Source: Apostichopus japonicus (lineage: Eukaryota; Echinodermata; Holothuroidea; Aspidochirotida; Stichopodidae). Taken from it: a DNA stretch of 64,000 nt. The DNA lies in NCBI RefSeq assembly GCF_037975245.1, contig NC_092566.1:2730001-2794000 (forward strand), in the 5' to 3' direction. Of this stretch, positions 49,991-61,206 are shown in pieces. A program made the translations under genes and the position numbers. A model generated the notes under the pieces. The model was not told the origin of the DNA and searched no databases. It saw only the letters and a list, made by a program, of their open reading frames with translations. The first letter of the stretch is position 1. The number at the start of each line of letters is the position of its first letter.

Positions 49991-51892
49991 CAGCTAGCTC
50001 CGAAAGAAAGCAACTGTAGCATCATTTGCTGATATATTTGTAGCACGTGAGACATTAAAGTTGCAAATTCTAACAGTCGCTTTAAACAGTCTCCAGCGAA
50101 ATACCTGAGCTTACTGAGGGTGATTCAAAACTGTAGTGCAACATACAAGGTAACATGAATATAATTTCTTTGAAAATGTCACAAACATTTTAAAATCATT
50201 TTACTACAGTATGTCACATGTCTGATGTTTGCAGACACTGAATGCAGAAATTTTGAGGAACTTGTGGAGTGAACGCAGGCCTACTGTACTGTTCTTTTTG
50301 ACCTCTCATTACTAATTTCATCTAACATGGAACACACATGTATAGTACACAAACCTCACACAGAATAATTAGATTTCAATTAAATCATGTCACTAGATAG
50401 ATATCTGCTTATGTAAGACTAAACGTCTAATGTAATAAAAGTATCATGATAAATCCATGCAAGGGTTATTAGAAGCTTTTAGAGATTACAACCGAATCAT
50501 ATTAATGTGAAGTAACTCACATGTGGGAAGCTGAAAGAAGAATTCCAAGGTGTTTTAGATATCTGCATTTATACTGTTACCATGGCAATACAAATAAATT
50601 TGGTCAGTAGGGCATCAATCTTCCACAGAAGCCTCATAAGGTTCAAAGGGAAGATAAAACTTACAAGGTTCTACTGCATACAACTGTACACAGGTTCTGG
50701 GCACTTAACAACGGGAGTGTGTTCTGTGTGGACATGAATGCATTCACTAGACTCCCTGAAAGGCCTTGACAGTTGAAAGAGCAAGATTTTACCAGTCACA
50801 TACACTGTATGTTAATGGTGGGTTTTATTCCAATGAATGATCTGAATAAATCATCATGGCTGATATATAGATCTACCAGGTGTTGTTTGAAGAAAAGATT
50901 CTTTCATCTTCATTCGTAAGGTAGCTTTTTCAGTTCTATATGTTATGCACAAACAGTAATAACAGCTCTTGGAAAACAAACCAATAATGTTGGCATTAGA
51001 ATAAAAAATTCCACAACTTCAGCACTTTACTGAATTACCATTAAGTATTGTAATCACATGTTTTATGTGCAATTTTCAGGGTTATAGTGTTGAATAGCAT
51101 TGAGACATTTATCCAAATTGACTCAAAAAGCTATATTATAATCTATATAAAGTTTTACTTTGGTAATATAGCCACTGAAGGCAGCCACAAACACAATAAG
51201 AGAACACACAGTAAAGTAATATATGTATTTGCTTTGTGGTTTGATGTCCACTTGACATAACACAGAAGTTAATCATTAGTACAGAATAGGTTCAATTCTT
51301 TTCTTCTACCCTGGACTTCAGGGACATGTTATATTCCATCAATGTGTACTCTCTATTTATGATATATTTACTTTATAGGTAAAAGACATCAACTTAGTTT
51401 TGTCCGTCTTAATATTTCATATTTGTAAAAGTAAGTCAATCCTGATGCAGCATCAAGAGAGTACAGATCAAAACAATATGACATTTTTCCAATGTCAACT
51501 TAAGGTGATAAAAAGCATCTGTTTAGAACACACATGATGATTAAATTAAGTCCCATACGCTGGAATCACCTACCGTTCTCTTCCCACTATTTAATGTGGG
51601 TGGTAGGTATTCAGGCAAACTTGACAGACACAGAGGCGTACACATTTAAAGGCATTGAAGACTCGCCCCAAACCGCGTGCCGCCTTGTGAAAAAGTTAAC
51701 TTTCCGTTGCTCGCAAGTGAAGTTTTTTCTTGTCGCTACAAAATGCAGACAGTAATGAAACGTGATACCTTGTTATCTTTTATCTAAACCTGAGATGTCA
51801 TCGCTGCTATGTACACTGTGTTGTGGGTATTGACCGTAGCTGCATGTAGTGACTGTACACTAGTGTCTAATTACCGACGGTAGCAAGCTGTG

Positions 51893-52070
51893 TGTGTATT
51901 TTCTGGGATCGATGGTGGTGTCTAACACTTCTGTTACACCTCAGTCGAAACTAGGTCAGATTATCTGCATCAGACGTTTCTTTGTGCGCGAGTCTTCACA
52001 CCCTTCAAGGAGCAAGGTGGATCAACGATGCGTAGAGAACATTATGCCATCGCGAGAGGTAACAACGATT
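51893..52070 (+). CDS. Candidate plus-strand first exon
   Basis: From an ATG near 51912, the frame MVVSNTSVTPQSKLGQIICI, RFFVRESSHPSRSK reaches a donor-like GCGAGAG|GTAACA. The segment and its upstream 51600-51890 stretch are CpG-richer than neighbours. No downstream exon was found and no homologue is recognised. Confidence 0.17.
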
Positions 52071-52174
52071 GCTTACGTTTCACCGTGAGGGCTTTGCTCT
52101 GTATGTTCGTACATTACTTCTGTGCCAGTTTATGCAGAACTGACCAGGTCAAGTAACCAGAATTCTCCGTGACT

Positions 52175-52262
52175 TGATCCCCCCGAGCTTCCACACTACA
52201 ATCTTGATCACTTTGGGTAACTTGATCCCCTGAGCTTCCAAACTACAATCTTGATCGCCCTT
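52175..52262. repeat. Two-copy repeat of about 47 bp
   Basis: TTGATCCCC..GAGCTTCCA and ACTACAATCTTGATC occur twice in tandem. A weaker third match (GTCCACACTATGATCTTGAT) follows at 52330. Confidence 0.75.
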
Positions 52263-54751
52263 GCAGGATCAGGATCCTCCCCAAAAAGAGAGAGATTATG
52301 ATTGCCAGGTCTGATCCTGAGTATGCAAGCGTCCACACTATGATCTTGATTTAGGCATAAATCTAGTGTTATTAAATATTTCTGTGGTTATGGTGGAAAA
52401 GTTAAAGGTACTATGTGAACATTGTTAAATATCAAAAAGACAATTCTAAGGATCTTTTAAAAAAAAACAAAGCCTAACAGTTATCAGCTCAGTGAGAAGA
52501 GATCATAGCTATAAAAAAAATGAAAAAATATTTAAATTTTTTTTTTTTTTAAATTTAAAAAATAAAACAAATTAAACTTATTTTTGGTTAAATATACAAA
52601 GAACATGAAAGGGTTTATGATGCCCAACACTTCAATTCTGTTGGTCTATTGTCTATTGGTCTACTTCATGACATGATACCTTGTTGCCTAGAAAGTGTTT
52701 TTGTCTTAACATGGAAAAATCAAGACCAGTTGAAATCACACTTCCCGTTAACTTGGCAAGACTAAGATAAACAAGTTGCAGATTTCTGCAAGTTATAAGT
52801 GATGATCAGTGATAATGCAGATCTATTATGATCATATATACTGTATGTATTAATCTGCCTTTAGCAAGTATTCCACATACAGTGGACTATAATACCAAGT
52901 TGGTCTGATTACAATACAAATTAAAAAGAGCTGAGGGATAGTGAGTGAAAACTGACAAATATAACCTTTGTAAAGTTCTACAATGCTTATATTTCCCGGT
53001 AAAGTAACCAACACCTGTGTAAATATTCAGAACCAGACTACTTGGTAAGATATGTTGCAATATTAGTTTGTTACTTCTGGCAGCAAGACTAAAGCTATAC
53101 ACAAAGGTTATGTACACCAAATGTAATGGCAATGATTAGTGGGTGTGTACATAAAACAGCAGTTATGAGAGAACAGAGTTCTTAGTGAGTTTACACTAAG
53201 ATTAATAAAAAAGGTTATATGTTTACTGTGGAAGGAAAGTTGCTTGCCAATAACCTGAGAAATGTTCAGAAACTTTACCACATACAGTATGAAACCACAA
53301 ACAACAAAGAAAATGAAGGGGGTAAAACAGTGTAATTATAGTAATTAATTATCTGACAATCTACTGACAACATTGAGTCTAATTAGATGACTGTCCTAGA
53401 ATCTGTTGTACCCATTACCATTAGAAAATAAGGATTGATTGAATAAAACTTATCCTGTTTATCCTACATAAACCATAAAACTGGGTAAACAGCATGGTGG
53501 CAACTGAGATACTGTATGTACATTGTATTTCAATATATTCTCAACTTCACCAACTAGCCTTAGTTTCTAGACAAACTTTTGGAAATTTTAGAAACTCAAA
53601 AGTTACAAATACTACATGCCTTGTACAATTGAGAATGTCCGTAAATTTTTAAATGGACTAACATTAATTATCTAAGATAATTATTGAACAACTAAAGCAC
53701 AATATTTTAACTCGCCTAGCTGGCCTTCATAACATAGACTAGACTAGGTCTATGTTACACATGTAGGCTAGCAAGACAAGTGTTTGTCAATTCCCTGCCA
53801 GGTTTATGGGCTTCTTGTAAACACAACAATACTTTGCTTCTAGCATAGCTGTTTTTTATGACTTCAGTACTAACACACAAGCTATATTATATCAAACTTT
53901 AGTGCATATGCCTAGGCTAGGTATTGGTAGCACAAAAAATTGTAAATATTGAACATTTTAAGCCCAACTCTAGCCTTAACAGATTTTGCCTAACACTAAC
54001 AGTTAGGCCAGGACATAGCTTAATTCTCAGTTCTAATGCTATCTTGTAAGTTGTGGTACATTGATCAGTCTAGGAAATATGATAAACCTAACAGGAACTG
54101 TCACTTACACAAGATAAAATTAGGCTTACACTTAACTATGTTTAAATTGGCTGGCAATAGCCTAGTACAGTAGGCAAGACTAAATAAAAAGTTGTTGCAT
54201 GGATTTCTGGACTCAATCATAGTCATAGTACTCATATGTCATAAGCATATACTAAATGGCTGGAAACAATATTTATCCTTACCTTTTCCCTCTTAAGAAT
54301 GAACTTAATCATCCACTCCGAAATGGCTTTAAAATCATGAAGTTTTCTACACTATTAGATCACCAAATGTTGAGTAACAGTTCACAATAATTATAAATGA
54401 GAAGGCATACAATGAGACTAGTATGACTATTGGTATCTGTATTTGCCCTTTCATTGAACGTAGCCTACATAACATGTTTTGTGTACAGTTATGCGCTATC
54501 CTATCAATATTTGCCACTCAAAGAGTACACGCCTACACTCAATCACCTGCTTGTGTACAACACATATTATGAATTGTGACTCACTTGAATTAACGTTTAC
54601 TATGATCGTATGTGACTCACTTACTACATTTGTGAGCTGACAGCCTTAAGATTGCACATCTTAACGTCTTGAAATACCTTAAATTTGTAGTAAATGGCCT
54701 AAAGGAAAGACATAGATCACAGAAAATGGAACGAAATTTGTTGCAACTTAC

Positions 54752-54810
54752 CAAGTAGTTTCCTTCCCTGTAACAAGAATTCTCAGCACATATTTGATGA
54801 GGTCATGGGT
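54752..54810 (-). other. Candidate distal first exon of JNK or of another minus-strand gene
   Basis: A strong minus-strand donor ACTTG|GTAAGTTGC lies at 54752. A CRE palindrome lies about 65-70 bp upstream at 54817-54824, a spacing typical of a promoter-proximal first exon. No ORF is seen in the short presumed exon and its 5' end is a guess. It could splice to 35445, making a long first intron of about 19 kb. Confidence 0.22.
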
Positions 54811-54815
54811 GACAA

Positions 54816-54825
54816 ATGACGTCAT
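54816..54825. promoter_or_regulatory. Perfect CRE/ATF palindrome ATGACGTCAT
   Basis: The 10-base palindrome contains the consensus TGACGTCA bound by CREB/ATF and ATF2-Jun dimers (family knowledge). It lies just 5' of a strong minus-strand splice donor. Function is inferred. Confidence 0.4.
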
Positions 54826-55359
54826 TGAATCAGAAATAACAATCGCTATTTGTGTTTTGACATGAATTGGTCACTGAGCCTCTTCAAATTTAAAGCTGTG
54901 GTTAAAATTACAGTGATAACACATCTGTTAACATCTAAGATATCAGGCGTACCGAAAAGAAGATTGGATAGATATTGTAAACAAAGTAAAAATACCGAAG
55001 GCTTGCAGACTTCTATTCCTCAAAGTTATAGCCTATATTGAGAGTTCGACATCAGGATGTCATTCTTTTCCTATTCTGATGGGAGGAATACTGGACGTTA
55101 CAAGCAGAACTTGAAGAGGGATGTTTTGAACGGAATAGCATGCCCAAAATGGCAAAGTTTAATTGCCCAATAGAAAGTACCAATGGATGTCAACTAAATA
55201 GTCAGTGATGTCAGCAATTCAAGAATAAAATGTAAATTGCTTGATATGTCGGGGTCTCGTTAAAGAGTATCGTCTATTTTGGTGATATAGAGTCCTCTGA
55301 TGATCGAGCAGGCCGGGTATGTGTATGACGGTCGGTGTGATAGGGGATGGACAACTGAC

Positions 55360-55424
55360 CTAGCTATTAGAGCAACTACCATATCACTTGTTTTCCTCCA
55401 AATTTCCTCGCCTTTATCAACAAC
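55360..55424 (-). CDS. Candidate minus-strand exon
   Basis: 65 bases between the acceptor TTTCATATTCAG and donor GCTAG|GTCAGT. The open frame is VVDKGEEIWRKTSDMVVALI. Isolated, unidentified. It could belong to a minus-strand gene entering from the right or to an alternative 5' exon of JNK. Confidence 0.2.
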
Positions 55425-55842
55425 CTGAATATGAAAGAAAAAGCCATTTAACATTTTAGACTTTATGTGTATCATGTTATTTTGAACTAAGGATGAGGGA
55501 CCCGTCCCCCCCCCCCCACCCCACCCATTTAGACATTTTCAAGAAACATCAGGTACCGTAAAATGTCTTTAAGTTGAGTTTGCAAAATTATATGACAGAG
55601 CCTGCACGAAGACATTTGTTCATATTCTCAGCCGACTTGGTTTACTCCATTATGATCTGTACCCATTGTTTCAATTTATATATGTTAGATATCATATAAT
55701 GATGTTTTTGAGGTGTGTATTTTATATTTCGACAAACCAAAGTAACGTCATTGTTATTAATCATATATGGCAAAATTACGCATGGTAAACTCGGACAGCG
55801 GTGATCAATTGTTAAAATGTCATAGGAATACTATAAAGACGA

Positions 55843-55925
55843 GCGATCTAACACGGATAGGCTCTCAAATAAGTTATACTGTAAGGCTTCCTGATCCTTG
55901 GTCTCTAAACTAAACTAAACTGAAA
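55843..55925 (-). repeat. Dispersed repeat, inverted copy 1
   Basis: GATCTAACACGGATAGGCTC, AAGGCTTCCTGATCCTTGGT and CTCTAAACTAAACTAAACTG. The reverse complement matches 57590-57665. Confidence 0.8.
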
Positions 55926-56168
55926 CTAAACTAAAGACGCAAAATCGTAACGGAGTGTATCGCTTGCCGTTGACCGTTACCTCACTTCGTCACTAACAAT
56001 GAAAACACAATAAATGCAAAAACAACAAGAAGAGTGTTTGGACGGTGTTACGTCATGATTATGCAAACCGTATGGTCACATTCGATGGATTGTATTTGAA
56101 ATGCATTATGTAGTGCAGTTTGTGCTGACTCTATAAATACATATATGAATAAGATGAAATTAAATGTT

Positions 56169-56678
56169 CAGGGGCATAGCATGGGGGTTGCGTACGCACC
56201 CATCAACAGCAGCACAAGTACCACAAGAATTATTTGTACGAATACTTATCTTGTCAGTAAATAGAAAATAAAGGAATGCGATGTACCATCCCAGTGACAC
56301 CTCGTAAGTGCGAACGAAATGGAAGCACTTTGAGATGCCTCCATTCATATTCCTTCGTATCATCCGTGGGACAGGAAAGGCTGTCCTCTTTAGCCTGGCG
56401 TTACATCCACTACACATACAAGATTGATCTTGATCGTGTCATGGACACATGACTTTCGCTCCACCCAAGGAGACTGGAGTTGTCATCTCTGATTAAGCCG
56501 TTAGGCCAATGTGATAGTTTGACTTTGGTATTCATCTTGCTATTTCAAGACTCCCACACCACACCCCCACTGCCTCCTCAATCGTCCACCTTACGCGTGC
56601 GTTCGCTCACCGAAACTGAGTTCCACTTTTCTGAAAATCGCACCCCCCACCCCAGGCTCAGACCAGCCTACGCCCCTG
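56169..56678. mobile_element. Possible non-autonomous DNA transposon with CAGGGGC(A/G)TAG ends
   Basis: The left end is CAGGGGCATAGCATGGGG. The right end, read in reverse, is CAGGGGCGTAGGCTGGTC. The inverted 11-base termini look like hAT-type ends, but no matching target duplication was seen (TAAATGTT versus TTTTTGCC). Confidence 0.3.
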
Positions 56679-57156
56679 TTTTTGCCCTTAAATATGCTAT
56701 TCCCCCCCCCCCCCCGCCGTTTTGGCCCACCCAGAAAGGTCACATAAAAAGGAAACTCTCACAGACCCTTTTTCTATCAATCACTAAATACCTGTCGTCA
56801 CTGCTCTTTTATGCCGGAAGTGGTCTAAACAGCAGCATCGTCTTATATAATTTTGTTCCTAAATCCACCGGCCTCTTTTCATACACTTAAACGTCGAAGT
56901 ACATCCGTAAAACAGAATCTGAATTTATAGCAAATCGAAAATACTGCCCCTGTTTCTTGTTTTTATTGGGTGCGAGTGGGGGGGGGGGGTATTTCACTAG
57001 GGAAGATTGGGGTTGTGATTAATTGGGGTATGCTGAGATTGGCGTTTAGCAGTATAATCTGGTCAATACAAAGAGTTACAGTTTGATACATTTGACCCTC
57101 TCGGTCCGACACTGTCCTCTGAGAACTTTTTATGTCGTATTCTCCCGTCTGTGTCT

Positions 57157-57200
57157 GAGGTTAGGTTGGTTTGGTTTGGTTAGTTTAGTTTAGTAGAAAA
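57157..57200. repeat. TTTGG/TTTAG microsatellite at the LINE 3' end
   Basis: GGTTTGGTTTGGTTAGTTTA followed by GTTTAGT. On the element's strand this is AAACT/AAACC repeats, as seen at LINE 3' ends. Confidence 0.8.
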
Positions 57201-57274
57201 AAAGGATCACGAGGGACACTCAAGTCCCTATCAAGGACCCTATAGGAGAAAAAAAAAACTCAAGACACAAACAC

Positions 57275-57556
57275 TCAGACCCGATTACAATGCTTAAAGT
57301 GGTTGTCCAAAGCATTATTGAACCCATTCACATTATTTGCAAACTGTACAACTTTCTCAGGCAAACCGTTCCACTCATTCACAACCCTATTAGAAAAAAA
57401 GTTATGCCGAATATTAATCCTACTTTGTGATTTTTGGAGTTTAAGACAATGACCTCTGGCACAACTACTATTAGCAAACATGAAAAAGTCAGTGAAGGAT
57501 AAATTGTCAAAACCATACACAATCTTGAAAACCTGAATCAAGTCACCACCAAACAA
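57275..57556 (-). mobile_element. Non-LTR retrotransposon (LINE) reverse-transcriptase C-terminal fragment
   Basis: The minus-strand frame reads FGGDLIQVFKIVYGFDN, FMFANSSCARGHCLKL, then NFFSNRVVNEWNGLPEKVV and FNNALDNHFKH to a stop at 57275. The order GDLIQ-FKI, TRGH-type, FF--RVVN-WN-LP-, FK--LD-H is the classic tail of reverse transcriptases in Jockey/CR1-like LINEs. It is 5'-truncated at a CCAAA repeat (57557-57600). A downstream stretch with TTTGG/TTTAG repeats (57161-57195) probably represents the element's 3' end. The fragment has no catalytic domain, so it is dead. Confidence 0.85.
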
Positions 57557-57589
57557 TGGTTTGGTTTGGTTTGGCTTGGTTTGGTTTGG

Positions 57590-57665
57590 TTTAGTTTGTT
57601 TTTAGAGACCCGAGGATCAGGAAGCATTATAGTAGCTTCTTTGAGACCCTATCCGTCTTAGATCT
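57590..57665 (+). repeat. Dispersed repeat, inverted copy 2
   Basis: TTTAGTTTGTTTTTAGAGAC, GAGGATCAGGAAGC and GAGACCCTATCCGTCTTAGA, the inverted partner of 55843-55925. Each copy is joined to a TTTAG/TTTGG run, which suggests LINE 3' ends. Confidence 0.8.
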
Positions 57666-57709
57666 CGGAGAAACAACGGCTTATTTCAAACCTTTTCTTT
57701 TCGATGAGT

Positions 57710-58846
57710 GTTCAGAGGACGAGAGTGTATGCCCCAGCATCTTTCTCAAATACTGAGGTAGGCAGAGGCATCCCATTCGACATCACTGCAGTGCAGCCAT
57801 GACGAAAGAAAGTTTTTCGAAAGTTATTGGTGAACGGTGACCTTTGGAAAGCAAAATGAATTTTAAAGGAGTTACCTCTGTATACAGCTTTGACGTTAAA
57901 CAACTTCAAACATATGCTAAAATATACTATACACTATTTTTCTTTCGAGGTTATTTTGAAAAACAGTCTAAAATACTGAAAATTTGAAAACTGTCATTTT
58001 TATTATAGGCTAATCATACAATATTTTATAACCTACGCGAAAACAATGCTTATGCTCGTTGAGGATAAATGTATGGAGAAAGTGGATGAGCATATATAGC
58101 ATGTCTGTTGTTTGACCCTTTTCCCAAACAAATACGACTTCGTTACGTCTGAGTGACAGGAGGGAGGGATATCTCGGTTCAATGTCTTTTTGCCTGTCTT
58201 CATACGATGATCTGATTGGAGGATTCAAAGGAAGACGTTTGAAATATAATTGTTCCTTTGTTCATTGGCAAATCCTTTAACAGTTTTCCAGAACGAACGC
58301 TATTAAACTTTTCATAGAGTTCTTATGTTACTAAACAGTAAAGCTAATATAATAGTTTAAAAAAAAGTTGACAGTGCCATACAGTTTAGCAACCTGTTGG
58401 AATTATTCGCGCGGCAGAGGAGTTCCAAATGAGGGCGCTAGTGCTATTTCAACCCCCGGAAACGTAGATATAAGGCTATGTTCAGCAATTTATACAAATT
58501 TATGTGCACGAGAGCTGTAAATAGAGTAAAAATCTTTGTTCAACGCATAGCGCAAAGAGAATTTGTACGGGTCGAGCGCCAGCCGTTTTAAAAATAATCA
58601 CCATTCAATATGATAACTATTTTACATGGTCAAAATTGTATCCTTCACGACAGGTTTATGGATTTGGGTTTCCGTTCTTGATTTTCATGGAGAAAGGAAG
58701 AGGAGGAGTTGAGATCGAATTGTGCCTGTTTATCATTGAAATAAGAAGTAATGTTTCTTAACTGAATAACACAAGGTCAACTTGACCAGACATTATTGTT
58801 TGGTAGTATATGTCCCTAAATAAGCAGAACAACCCTCATGTTTTTG
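57710..58846. other. No supported gene
   Basis: Minus-strand open frames at 57712-57909 and 58010-58228 (the latter reading NPPIRSSYEDRQKDIEPRYP and LLSLRRNEVVFVWEKG) look partly coding and may be mobile-element remains next to the LINE. CpG content rises at 58400-58600. Confidence 0.3.
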
Positions 58847-58878
58847 ATGTAGGTCAAAGGTCGGCCTTTGACCTACAT
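58847..58878. repeat. Inverted repeat of AGGTCAAAGG with 14-base arms
   Basis: ATGTAGGTCAAAGG, spacer TCGG, CCTTTGACCTACAT. It stands about 200 bases left of the DR1 array and holds two half-site pairs facing each other. Confidence 0.9.
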
Positions 58879-59079
58879 AAAAATCACTTGAGATGGGAAA
58901 AAGGTTTTACGAAACAAGCATCACCAGAAAGGCATCTACAACTCTTACAATAAAGAAGAAAACGGTTGTCAAATGCCATCTAACATCAGCAGAAGTAAAA
59001 CCAGAATGCAAAAATGCATTGTGGTTTCGATGATGAAACATGAGCAGTTTTCTTCATGAATCTGCCTTAATGTATAGTG

Positions 59080-59672
59080 AGGGTGTACATGTTTACAAGG
59101 CTTTCACAATTTGACCTGTTGTCCCAAATGACCTTTGACCTCCACAAAAATCAATAGGCTTCTTTTTTCTCAATGTTATACACCTTCATACCAAGTATGA
59201 GATCTGCCCAAGCTTCCAATATTGAGATATCATGTTTACTTTGTTTTCATAATTTGACCTCTGCCGACCCCAAATGACCTTTGACCTCCACCAAAAACTT
59301 CAGGCTTCTATAAATCAATGTGGTACTTGTACACACTATATATGAGGTTGACCCAAGCTTCCCTTCTTGAGATACCGTGTTTACAAGGTTTTTACACTTT
59401 GACCCCTGGTGACCCCAAACGACCTTTGACCTCCGGCAAAAACAATAAGTTTATTTTACACAATGTGGTACTCCTACACACCAAATATGAGTTCTGCCCA
59501 TGATTCTCTTCTTGAGATATCATGTTTACAAGGTTTCACAATTTGACCTCTGGTGACCCAAATGACCTTTGGCCTCCACCAAAAGCAACAGGCTTCTATA
59601 AATCAATGTGGTTCTTCTACACAAAAATATGAGGTCTGCCCAAGCTTCCCTTCTTGAGATATCGTGTTTACA
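59080..59672. repeat. Tandem array of about 145-bp units, each with a DR1 element
   Basis: Four units with spacings of 146, 145 and 143 bases. Shared blocks are (A/G)TGTTTACAAGG, TTTGACC, CAAATGACCTTTGACCTCC, ATCAATGTGGTAC, TATGAGGTCTGCCCAAGCTT and CTTCTTGAGATATC. The DR1-like core lies at 59129, 59275, 59420 and 59563. The first two are perfect TGACCTTTGACCT and the last two carry one substitution each. Confidence 0.92.
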
Positions 59673-60835
59673 AGCTGAGCATCACAAACACACTCACTTA
59701 CACATACGCCATCATGAATGCAAAGGTTACGATTATAATCGAAACCAAAAATGGCAAAATGTCTTTTGTTTGAAATATGTCATCATGGTCTGCCACCCTA
59801 GAAAAGCGTTGGGCCCCCCAGGAAACAGAAATCTAGTTATGCCCCTTTATTGGAATCAATTGTATACTCACAGAAAGATTATTACAAATACTGCATATTC
59901 ATATTTAATATCATTATATATTTCATTTTTTTTATAATTCCAAGAGTAATAAAATTGAAACAAAGATGAAAGGAAAACAACAATAACAGATAGAAAAGAA
60001 ATAGAAAAAAAAAAGAATGAGTTGTTATAATATGACGATATACATAAGCACATGAAAGTGAAGCGTGTAAAACACATACATAATAATAACACACATCAGA
60101 ATATGGAAGTTCTCATAGAAAAAGTTGACTTGGTTAATAACCCACAATTGTAGCAAAATTTTATCACATACTTCCATTCATTGAGCTAAACTAAAGCACC
60201 ATATACCCAATCTTCCAACTGGATTTTTGTCCAAAAAGTTTACTTATAGAAAAAAAATTTGTCGTCTTAGAAATTCAAAACATTATGAAAGTACTTCTGG
60301 AATTACTTGGCAATCACAAATATGTTTTAGTGAAGTAATACAGATCCAACTAAGGGCAAAAGGTTCAATATGGCCCTCCTACTAAGTTAAATGCACCTAT
60401 CAACCTTCCCCCCCCCCCCTCATCCAACCACCATCCCTCCCTCTTGTACAACATGCTCTGTAACCCTACTGTACATGGATTTATAACTAACTGCATGTCA
60501 TTGGCAATTCTAGAATTAAACTTCTAAAGTAATCCAGTTTTGTGATAAATCTTTTTGACCTGCAATCAAGTTTAACTCAACATGGAATTACATAACTATA
60601 GTAAAGGAAAGCAACTGAAAATGCCTGACTAAATGATATGCTGACGTTGCTGATAAGCTCACCCCCTATCCCACGCACCCCCTCCCCCCACATAAAAAAT
60701 TACCAGCCATTTTGAATTGATTATATCATCATAATAACAATAATAGTATAATAACATGATTCAGTCATATGTAACAATAGTACACTCAAAGAAATGAGAG
60801 GAAAAAAAGAAGAAAAAAAAAACATGATTGTTTCA

Positions 60836-60889
60836 AACAACTCATGAATAAACAACTCATGAATAAACAACTCATGAATAAACAACTCA
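60836..60889. repeat. 15-bp tandem repeat
   Basis: CTCATGAATAAACAA three times and a partial fourth, perfect. Confidence 0.95.
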
Positions 60890-61108
60890 ATATTGATTCA
60901 ATTTGAGGTGAATATGCATCATGTTATGCATTATTCATGAAAGCTTCACTTTGCACCTTACTATCACAGTTAGGTTTTACTGTATGGATCTAGCCGGTAT
61001 AAAAGTGGATTAACATGAACAAAAGAGCACACTTCCTTCGCAAATATCCTTCCCAAAGTCTAGAACAATTCCTAGTGAGGTTGTGGATATGTGAGTGCAC
61101 ACTAAATA

Positions 61109-61206
61109 TCATCCATGATTGTCACCATTAGGCATCAGATTATCATCAATGGTTCTCATCACTAGGCATCAGAATATCATCAATGGTTCGCACCACTAGG
61201 CATCTG
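61109..61206. repeat. 34-bp tandem repeat, three copies
   Basis: GGCATC recurs at 61131, 61165 and 61199, with ATCATCAATGGTTCTCATCA between copies. Confidence 0.88.

Larger units (their letters stand above)
36961..54750. other. Gene-poor stretch, possible long JNK 5' intron
   Basis: No exon with convincing coding content. Repeats noted separately. Several isolated consensus donors on the minus strand (for example 39203, 43208, 54285) have no matching exon. GCCTA-type motifs cluster at 53700-54210. Confidence 0.4.

Noticed and set aside
60836-60889. CRISPR-like array
   Set aside because: The repeats here and elsewhere are head-to-tail without unique spacers, and the genome is eukaryotic.
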